The position numbers were made by a program, and so were the translations under genes. Positions 6,869 to 11,202 of a stretch of 11,202 nt of DNA are shown in pieces. The stretch covers positions 1-11,202 of the forward strand of contig JAICIW010000038.1 of assembly GCA_025928735.1 (NCBI GenBank), given 5' to 3'. The notes under the pieces are model-generated. The model was not told the origin of the DNA and did no database searches. It worked only from the letters and a program-made list of their open reading frames with translations. This DNA is from Rhodanobacteraceae bacterium (GTDB taxonomy: Bacteria; Pseudomonadota; Gammaproteobacteria; Xanthomonadales; Rhodanobacteraceae). How positions within the stretch are numbered: the first letter of the stretch is position 1; every line of letters begins with the position of its first letter.

Positions 6869-7554
6869 GCGTCGGCCTCGCGCGTGCCGCCCCGCAACAG
6901 CATCAGTGCGGCGATCAGCGATGCGATCACCGCGATTATTACGGCGACCAGTGTGAGCCGCAGCGCGCCGCTTTCTCCGCCGGGCGTCGAGATCAATTCG
7001 TACAAGGCAATCGGCAGTGTGCGCGTTTGTCCCGGGATCGACGACACGAAGGTGATGGTGGCGCCGAACTCCCCGAATGCGCGCGCGAAGGCCAACGCGA
7101 GGCCGGCGACCAGACCGCGCGCCGACAGCGGCAGAGTGATCCCGAAGAAAATGCGCCACGGCCCGGCGCCCAGTGTCGCCGCCGCGTTTTCGAGTTTGCG
7201 ATCCACCGACTCGAACGCGTTGCGAAGCGCCACCACCAGCAAGGGAAACGCCATCACCGCGGCGGCCAGCGCGGCGCCGGTCCAGCGAAACGCAATGGAA
7301 AGGCCCGCGGCATCGAGCCAACGTCCGATCGTGCCATGGTGGCCGAACACGATCAGCAGGACGTAGCCCGTCACCACCGGCGGCAGGATCAAGGGGAGCA
7401 ACAACACGCCTTCAAAAACGGGCTTCCCGAAAAAACGCGTGCGCGCCAGCAGCCACGCGCAGCCGACGGCCACCGGCAGCGAACACGCGACGCCGACCAG
7501 CGACACCTTGAAGCTCAGGGCCAGCGCGACGGCTTCGGGGTGGGTGAGCAGCAT
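6865..7554 (-). CDS. modB: Molybdate ABC transporter permease
   Basis: Inner-membrane channel subunit of the molybdate importer, 229 residues, the usual ModB length. Several hydrophobic helices are evident (VALALSFKVSLVGVACSLPV, VFEGVLLLPLILPPVVTGYV, LVAVIIAVIASLIAALMLL). The cytoplasmic EAA loop that docks onto the ATPase is LENAAATLGAGPWRIFF, followed by ITLPLSARGL. GEFGATITFVSSIPGQTRTL is highly characteristic of ModB. ATG at 7554 follows the modA stop after two bases (TGA-CG-ATG), and its own stop overlaps the modC start, so translation is probably coupled along the operon; no strong ribosome site precedes it. The open frame continues upstream to 8310 only as a shadow of modA. Confidence 0.95.
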   Translation of the reverse strand: MLLTHPEAVALALSFKVSLVGVACSLPVAVGCAWLLARTRFFGKPVFEGVLLLPLILPPVVTGYVLLIVFGHHGTIGRWLDAAGLSIAFRWTGAALAAAVMAFPLLVVALRNAFESVDRKLENAAATLGAGPWRIFFGITLPLSARGLVAGLALAFARAFGEFGATITFVSSIPGQTRTLPIALYELISTPGGESGALRLTLVAVIIAVIASLIAALMLLRGGTREADA

Positions 7555-7556
7555 CG

Positions 7557-8336
7557 TCAGTGCGCCAGCACGTCGAAACCCCAGCGGCGGAACACGCCGC
7601 GCGCCTGCCCGGCTTTCAGCGCAGCGAGCAGCGCACGCGTGGCGGCGCCATCGTGCCCTTTCACGATCGCGACCGGGTACACGATGGGCTTGTGGCTCAA
7701 GGCGGGAAACGTGGCCAGCACTTTTACGCGGGGTTCGGACACGGCATCGGAGCGGTACACGATGCCGAGCGGGCCCTCCCCAAGCACCACCAGGTTCAGC
7801 GCCGCGCGCACGTCGCGCGTCATCGCCATGCGCGGTTGCAGGGCGTTCCACATCCCGAGTTTCGTCAGGGACTGTTTCGCGTAGATGCCGGCGGGCACCG
7901 AGTCGGGCAGGGCGATCGCGAGGCGGCCGTCGCGGCCCAATGCCTCCAGCAACGATGCTGAACCTTGCGCAAGCTCGACCCTTGCCATCGAATCGGAAGG
8001 CGCGATCAGCACCAGCGCATTGCCGAGCAGATCGGTTCGCGTGGATGCCACGATTGCGCCGTGCCGGGCGGCATCGTCCATCCACCGCTCGTCGGCGGAA
8101 ATGAAAAGGTCGGCCGGCGCGCCGTTCTCGATCTGTCGCGCCAGTGCGGACGATGCGGCGTAGACCAGCCGCGGCGCGGGCGAACCCAATGCGCCGTCGT
8201 GCGCCATCTGGTCGAGCGCGGGTTCGAGGCTTGCGGCGGCGAAGATGGTGGGCGGCGCCGCGGCCGCCAACGTTGATGCCAGCACACCTGCGGCGGCGAC
8301 CATCACGCACGCGGCCAGTCGCTGGATTCCTCGCAT
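7557..8336 (-). CDS. modA: Molybdate-binding periplasmic protein
   Basis: Substrate-binding subunit that captures molybdate (or tungstate) in the periplasm and delivers it to ModB. From ATG 8336 the product has 259 residues, with a clear signal peptide (MRGIQRLAACVMVAAAGVLA, cleavage near STLAAAA/PP). Family signatures are IFAAASLEPAL (31-41), ASSALARQIENGAPADLFIS (61-80), a DSVPAGIYAKQSL stretch and LVVLGEGPLGIVYRSDA, together the ModA anion-binding pocket and hinge. A GTG at 8351 in the same frame is an alternative start, adding five residues; neither start has a good ribosome site. I prefer the ATG because a possible -10 box TAGAAT (8372-8367, no -35 seen) would leave the GTG only about 9 bases of leader. 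I see no Mo-box for ModE upstream and no modE gene in the window. Confidence 0.95.
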   Translation of the reverse strand: MRGIQRLAACVMVAAAGVLASTLAAAAPPTIFAAASLEPALDQMAHDGALGSPAPRLVYAASSALARQIENGAPADLFISADERWMDDAARHGAIVASTRTDLLGNALVLIAPSDSMARVELAQGSASLLEALGRDGRLAIALPDSVPAGIYAKQSLTKLGMWNALQPRMAMTRDVRAALNLVVLGEGPLGIVYRSDAVSEPRVKVLATFPALSHKPIVYPVAIVKGHDGAATRALLAALKAGQARGVFRRWGFDVLAH

Positions 8337-8376
8337 CCTCGTCGCGTCCACAGGGTAAGTGCAGCGATTCTAGCCC

Positions 8377-8400
8377 GGCGCGCGATTGCGGCCGCGCGCC
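8377..8400. terminator. Hairpin between the PEBP-like gene and modA
   Basis: GGCGCGCG (8377-8384) and CGCGCGCC (8393-8400) form a perfect 8-bp GC-only stem around the 8-base loop ATTGCGGC. It begins 7 bases after the PEBP stop codon on the minus strand. There is no run of T after it, so it is not a canonical intrinsic terminator. It may slow transcription or protect the 3' end of the DUF488-PEBP message. Confidence 0.4.
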
Positions 8401-8407
8401 ACGCGGA

Positions 8408-8944
8408 TCACCGGCCCCATACGACGGTCAACGTCGCCTTCGCGAGCATGTGCTTCTCGATGCCCGCCAGCGCAATCTTGCGGCTAACGTGCGCGGCCAG
8501 CCCCAGCTCAGGCACATCGAGCGCGTACACGGTGATCACGTAGTGGTGCGGCTTGCCGGCCGGGGGGCAGGGACCGGAATAGCCGTGGTTGCCGAAATCG
8601 TTGGGCAACTGCGCGGCGTCACCTGGCGCATTGCCGCTGCGCGGTGCACCGGCATCGGCGTTGAGCCCGTGGGCGCCGATCGGGATCTCGAAGATGATCC
8701 AGTGCCAGAAGCCGCCCGAGGCATCAGGGTCGTACATCGTGACGGCGAAACTCCTGGTGTTCGCGGGCGGGTGATGCCACTGCAGCGCCGGCGAAACGTT
8801 GCCGCCGCCGCACTGCGTGTACACGTTCGCGATCGGCATGCGGGCGCCGTCGGACAACGTGGGGCTGTCGAGCGTGAATCCTTGCGCGGCGAACGCCATC
8901 GCGGGCGCGAGCGACAGGCACAACCAGGAGAACAAGCGTCGCAT
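8408..8944 (-). CDS. YbhB/YbcL family (PEBP-like) protein, exported
   Basis: The 178-residue product has a signal peptide (MRRLFSWLCLSLAPAMAFA, cleavage before AQGF), so it is periplasmic or secreted, followed by a complete Raf-kinase-inhibitor-like/PEBP domain. Diagnostic motifs are YTQCGGGNVSPALQW (42-56), DPDASGGFWHW (72-82) and GYSGPCPPAGKPHHY (121-135), which line the anion-binding pocket in the family. The function of bacterial members is not settled. ATG at 8944 overlaps the DUF488 stop by one base (TGATG); a GTG one codon upstream is also possible. The tight overlap makes co-translation with DUF488 likely. No obvious ribosome site is present, consistent with coupling. Confidence 0.93.
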   Translation of the reverse strand: MRRLFSWLCLSLAPAMAFAAQGFTLDSPTLSDGARMPIANVYTQCGGGNVSPALQWHHPPANTRSFAVTMYDPDASGGFWHWIIFEIPIGAHGLNADAGAPRSGNAPGDAAQLPNDFGNHGYSGPCPPAGKPHHYVITVYALDVPELGLAAHVSRKIALAGIEKHMLAKATLTVVWGR

Positions 8945-9330
8945 CACGCCCGGGCCGCTGCGCTCTTGCGTGCGCGCAGTGCGTGCCCGCGCAGGTATTC
9001 GGCCAGCACGGTCGCATTGCAGTGCTCGGCGTCGTGCGCCATGAACAACAAGGTCGCGGTCGGGTGTTCCTGCAACAGTCCCTGCAGTTCCGCCACCGCG
9101 TCGGGGTTCGCGTCAAGTTCCGCGCGATAACGCTTGCGGAATTCCTCCCACTTGTCCGGATCGTGACCGAACCACTTGCGCAACTCGGTACTCGGGGCGA
9201 CGTCCTTCACCCATGTGGTGAGCTGCAATTTCTCCTTGGACTGGCCGCGCGGCCACAAGCGGTCGATGAGGATGCGCGCGCCGTCGGCCTTGCTGGCGGG
9301 CTCGCTGGCGTGCTTGATCGTGAATGCCAT
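8944..9330 (-). CDS. DUF488 family protein (YeaO-like)
   Basis: This 128-residue cytoplasmic protein of unknown biochemical role matches the small DUF488 family. Recognisable blocks are ARILIDRLWPRGQSKE (18-33), LRKWFGHDPDKWEEFRKRY (50-68), with the family's spacing of tryptophans and acidic residues, and ATLLFMAHDAEHCNATVLAE (92-111). Start ATG 9330 is supported by GGAGG 6 bases upstream; the longer open frame to 9966 runs antisense through the SET gene and is not real. It is the first gene of the minus-strand group DUF488-PEBP-modABC and is divergent from the SET gene with 66 bases between the starts, so the two may share regulation. Confidence 0.92.
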   Translation of the reverse strand: MAFTIKHASEPASKADGARILIDRLWPRGQSKEKLQLTTWVKDVAPSTELRKWFGHDPDKWEEFRKRYRAELDANPDAVAELQGLLQEHPTATLLFMAHDAEHCNATVLAEYLRGHALRARKSAAARA

Positions 9331-9366
9331 GGCAACCTCCGTTGTGTGATGGCTGCACATCAAGGC

Positions 9367-9395
9367 ATCATACGCGTTTGTCCTGAAGGGTTCAC
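9367..9395 (-). promoter_or_regulatory. Candidate promoter for the DUF488-PEBP transcript
   Basis: A good -10 box, TATGAT (9372-9367 on the minus strand), lies 36 bases before the DUF488 start. At a 17-base spacing the -35 position reads GTGAAC (9395-9390), a 3 of 6 match. It lies in the 66-base region between two divergent genes, so a control element here could affect both. The support is the -10 box alone. Confidence 0.35.
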
Positions 9396-9396
9396 G

Positions 9397-9867
9397 ATGA
9401 CACGTCGCCTGATCGTCCGCCGCTCGCCCATCCACGGCAACGGCGTGTATGCCGCCGTCGACATTCCCGCGCATACCGTGCTGATCCGGTACAAGGGCCG
9501 CCTGATCACCCACGCTCAGGCCGATCGCCTGTACGACGACGGCGCCGACACCGGCCACACGTTTCTTTTCACGTTGAACGACAAGTACATCGTGGATGCC
9601 AACGTGGGCGGCAACAGCGCGCGCTGGATCAATCATTCCTGTGCCCCGAACTGTCATGCATACATCGAGGAAGTCGATGGCGCGCGCAAGGACAAGGTGA
9701 TCATCGAAACCAGGCGCGCGATCAAGGCGGGCGAGGAACTCACCTACAACTACGGCATCGTGCTGGATGTGCCGCACACGCCGAAGATGAAGAAACTGTG
9801 GGCCTGCCGCTGCGGCGCGAAACGCTGCACGGGGACGATCCTGCAGCCCAAGGGCAGCGCTCGATAG
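9397..9867 (+). CDS. SET domain protein-lysine methyltransferase with post-SET zinc cluster
   Basis: A compact 156-residue SET protein, expected to transfer methyl groups from S-adenosylmethionine to lysine side chains. Visible parts: SPIHGNGVYAAVDIPAHTVL (10-29, N-terminal SET strands, GxG-type), NSARWINHSCAPNC (73-86, the knot motif NHSC at 79-82), GEELTYNYG (112-120, with the catalytic-region tyrosine) and a C-terminal post-SET segment CRCGAKRC (137-144). C86 with C137, C139 and C144 would bind one zinc, as in eukaryotic SET enzymes. Start ATG 9397 has GAAGGG 7 bases upstream; longer open frames upstream overlap the DUF488 gene antisense and are discounted. Its substrate is unknown. It is divergent from DUF488 and 164 bases ahead of the PfpI-like gene on the same strand. 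Confidence 0.93.
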   Translation: MTRRLIVRRSPIHGNGVYAAVDIPAHTVLIRYKGRLITHAQADRLYDDGADTGHTFLFTLNDKYIVDANVGGNSARWINHSCAPNCHAYIEEVDGARKDKVIIETRRAIKAGEELTYNYGIVLDVPHTPKMKKLWACRCGAKRCTGTILQPKGSAR

Positions 9868-10031
9868 CCGCGGACGTTGCGTGGCGTGTGCCGCGTCACG
9901 CACGGTGGCTGTCGATCGACTGAACCGGTGCGCCGGATTTGCGGGACACTTCGCTTGCCCACACACGGGATTAACGGCGCGCTGCTTATGCTGCGCGTTC
10001 CCATGATGGCAACGGGTTCAGGAGCAACAGC

Positions 10032-10595
10032 ATGAGCAAGGACAAGCTGAAGGGCTGCAAGGTCGCGATTCTGGCCACGGATGGATTCGAGCAATCCGAA
10101 TTGATGAAACCGAAGCAGCTTCTGGAGGAAGCCGGCGCCACCACGGTGGTGATCTCACCCGGCGACGCGCAGCAGATCAAGGGCTGGAACCACGGCGAGT
10201 GGGGCGAGCAGGTGAAAGTCGACGTGCCGTTGGCGAAAGCGCGCGCCGCCGATTACGACGCGTTGGTGCTGCCCGGCGGTGTGATCAATCCCGACAAGTT
10301 GCGTCTCCATGAAAAGGCCATCGATTTCGTGCGCGAATTCGGTCGCACCGGTCGCCCCGTGGCCGCGATCTGCCACGGTCCATGGACACTCATCAACGCC
10401 GGCCTGGTTCGCGAAAAACACCTGACCTCGTGGCCCTCGTTGCGCGCCGACCTTGAAAACGCCGGTGCGCACTGGGAGGACAGCGAAGTGGTCGAAAGTG
10501 GCAACCTGATCACCAGCCGCAAGCCCGATGACATCCCGGCATTCACCAGCACGTTGATCCGGGCGCTGGAAGAACGTCAGGCCGAAGTGGCCTGA
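10032..10595 (+). CDS. DJ-1/PfpI family protein (type 1 glutamine amidotransferase-like)
   Basis: The 187-residue cytoplasmic protein has the whole DJ-1/PfpI fold: KGCKVAILATDGFEQSE (7-23) with the conserved acidic residue E20, DYDALVLPGGVINPDKL (74-90), and the nucleophile elbow VAAICHGPWTLINAG with C114 and H115. Members are described as proteases, deglycases/glyoxalases or chaperones induced by stress. This sequence is closest to the PfpI/YhbO-type 'general stress' group; which activity it has cannot be read from sequence. ATG at 10032 is supported by AGGAG 8 bases upstream. It ends 189 bases before the stop of the convergent PsiF-like gene, with a repeat and a terminator in between. I found no convincing promoter in the 164 bases before it. 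Confidence 0.95.
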   Translation: MSKDKLKGCKVAILATDGFEQSELMKPKQLLEEAGATTVVISPGDAQQIKGWNHGEWGEQVKVDVPLAKARAADYDALVLPGGVINPDKLRLHEKAIDFVREFGRTGRPVAAICHGPWTLINAGLVREKHLTSWPSLRADLENAGAHWEDSEVVESGNLITSRKPDDIPAFTSTLIRALEERQAEVA

Positions 10596-10635
10596 TTGCG
10601 GCAGGTGGGTGCTTGGCCGGGCTTCATCCGGCGAG

Positions 10636-10699
10636 GCCCAACCTTGCTGCGCGACAAGCGATGTTGGGCTTTCGCCGACAAGGCCCGCGTCGGTCCAAC
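10636..10699. repeat. Intergenic repeat with mutually exclusive hairpins
   Basis: GCCCAAC (10636-10642) can pair with GTTGGGC (10663-10669). Alternatively GTTGG (10663-10667) and CCGAC (10675-10679) pair in nested fashion with CCAAC (10695-10699) and GTCGG (10689-10693). The GTTGGGCTTTCGCC core looks like the dispersed 'TTGGGC' intergenic repeats common in related genomes. It lies just after the PfpI-like gene and may serve as that gene's 3' end. I see no open frame here that looks coding. Confidence 0.45.
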
Positions 10700-10732
10700 C
10701 TGCATCTGCGTGTCCGCGTAGGCCAACCAACC

Positions 10733-10758
10733 AAAACGCCCGGCGTTGCGCCGGGCGT
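10733..10758 (-). terminator. Intrinsic terminator of the PsiF-like gene
   Basis: ACGCCCGGCG (10736-10745) and CGCCGGGCGT (10749-10758) form a perfect 10-bp GC-rich stem with a 3-base loop. On the minus strand the stem runs into TTTTGGTTGG. It begins 27 bases after the PsiF-like stop, the expected place for a Rho-independent terminator. The four-T run is short but follows the stem directly. Confidence 0.75.
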
Positions 10759-10784
10759 CGGGATGATCGTCGATCCGGAGAGGA

Positions 10785-11114
10785 TCAGGCACCCTTGAGG
10801 CAGGTGCTCATGAACGCCCTGCGGTCGGCGCCCTTCAGGCCTTTGGTTTTCGCGTCGGCATTGCAGGTCTTCATCTTCTCCTGCTGCGAGGTCTTGGCAG
10901 GCGCCGCGGCCATGGTCTTTCCGTGCAGGCAGTCGCTCATGAACTTCTTGTGGGCTTCGCCCTGCATGCCCTTGGACTGATGGCTGCAGGCAGCCATCCT
11001 GCTTTGCTGCGCCGTCATCGGCTTCTGCGCGGTGGCGCCGGCAGCGAAGGCCGGTGCGGCAGCCATTGCGCCGAGGCTCAGGCCCAGTGCCAACATCGAG
11101 ATACGGATCCGCAT
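10785..11114 (-). CDS. psiF: PsiF-repeat secreted protein
   Basis: The 109-residue precursor has a signal peptide (MRIRISMLALGLSLGAMAAA, cleavage after PAFA near residue 24). It has two PsiF repeats, about 36-66 (QQSRMAACSHQSKGM then FMSDCLHG) and 77-108 (QQEKMKTCNADAKTKGLKG then FMSTCLKG). Each contains a pair of cysteines (43/62 and 84/105) that could form a disulphide in the periplasm. E. coli PsiF is a phosphate-starvation-induced protein of similar length and unknown function. No Pho box is visible here, so phosphate control is not supported by this sequence. ATG 11114 has AGGAG within 10 bases upstream. It is a single-gene unit with its own terminator, convergent with the PfpI-like gene. 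Confidence 0.92.
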   Translation of the reverse strand: MRIRISMLALGLSLGAMAAAPAFAAGATAQKPMTAQQSRMAACSHQSKGMQGEAHKKFMSDCLHGKTMAAAPAKTSQQEKMKTCNADAKTKGLKGADRRAFMSTCLKGA

Positions 11115-11131
11115 GATCGCTCTCCTGGTGT

Positions 11132-11161
11132 GCCGGCATGCTGCCGGCGCCGCGGAGCATA
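11132..11161 (-). promoter_or_regulatory. psiF leader: -10-like box and 5' hairpin
   Basis: A -10-like TATGCT (11161-11156, minus strand) without a convincing -35 would start the transcript near 11149. That is the edge of a perfect 7-bp hairpin, GCCGGCA-TGC-TGCCGGC (11132-11148), ending 17 bases before the psiF start and shortly before its ribosome site. Such a 5'-terminal stem could stabilise the message; a palindromic operator is the alternative. Confidence 0.35.
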
Positions 11162-11202
11162 AACCTGCCCATTTCCGGAAAGCTGACCGGGAGGCAACGA
11201 GC

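Noticed and set aside
7555..8310. N-terminal extension of ModB through the modA region
   Set aside because: From ATG 7554 the protein has the usual ModB length, and modA fills the upstream region in another frame with full family motifs.
8337..8407. ModE binding site (Mo-box) before modA
   Set aside because: No inverted TATA-rich element of the ATCGCTATATA type can be seen in this short GC-rich gap.
9331..9966. Long N-terminal extension of DUF488, antisense through the SET gene
   Set aside because: The ATG at 9330 has a near-perfect ribosome site and gives the normal family length; the extension is the shadow of the SET gene.
9955..9992. Promoter for the PfpI-like gene (TTGCCC and TATGCT)
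   Set aside because: The spacing of 26 bases between the boxes is too long for a sigma-70 promoter.
1..11202. CRISPR array, tRNA, rRNA, insertion sequence with transposase, prophage genes
   Set aside because: I found no regularly spaced direct repeats, no tRNA-like or rRNA sequence and no transposase, integrase or phage structural motif in the translated frames.

Overview
This is a GC-rich stretch of about 11 kb. The gene set is a two-domain SET methyltransferase, a PsiF-repeat protein, a DUF488/YbhB pair, a long DmdC-type acyl-CoA dehydrogenase and modABC, with many short hairpin repeats between genes. Together these suggest a gammaproteobacterium of the Xanthomonadales/Rhodanobacteraceae kind. 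That assignment is inference from content and style, with no marker gene to confirm it. Coding density is high and no gene-free gap exceeds 300 bases.

Left part (1-3505, all minus strand): a probable secreted protein cut by the window edge, whose start codon and signal peptide are separated by a frame break at a G7 run (57-63); a small beta-rich, Ig-like protein of unknown function (172-507); a 765-residue TIR / transmembrane / 48-residue-repeat TPR protein (563-2860); and a GNAT acetyltransferase with a GTG start (3008-3505). The TIR gene and the small gene are 55 bases apart on the same strand and look like one transcription unit. The small gene is about 53% GC over the part I counted, against up to 75% in sampled core genes. 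This is the accessory-looking part of the window and the best candidate for an undescribed signalling or defence module.

Middle part (3506-9330, all minus strand): a REP-like element, an acyl-CoA dehydrogenase (3671-5464), a second intergenic repeat, an LEA type 2 (WHy-like) lipoprotein (5628-6122), the molybdate transporter genes modC, modB and modA (transcribed A-B-C, 6161-8336), a periplasmic YbhB/PEBP-like protein (8408-8944) and a DUF488 protein (8944-9330). DUF488 and PEBP overlap by one base, modA and modB are 2 bases apart, modB and modC overlap by 4, and the lipoprotein starts 38 bases after modC. DUF488-PEBP-modABC-lipoprotein could therefore be one transcript, possibly split by a hairpin at 8377-8400.

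Right part (9331-11202): a SET-domain methyltransferase with a post-SET zinc-binding cluster (plus strand, divergent from DUF488), a DJ-1/PfpI family protein (plus strand), an intergenic repeat, a clear intrinsic terminator, and a convergent PsiF-repeat secreted protein (minus strand). Most of the right two-thirds is ordinary chromosome. The notable points are the ModC that lacks its C-terminal TOBE domain and the eukaryote-like SET/post-SET protein.
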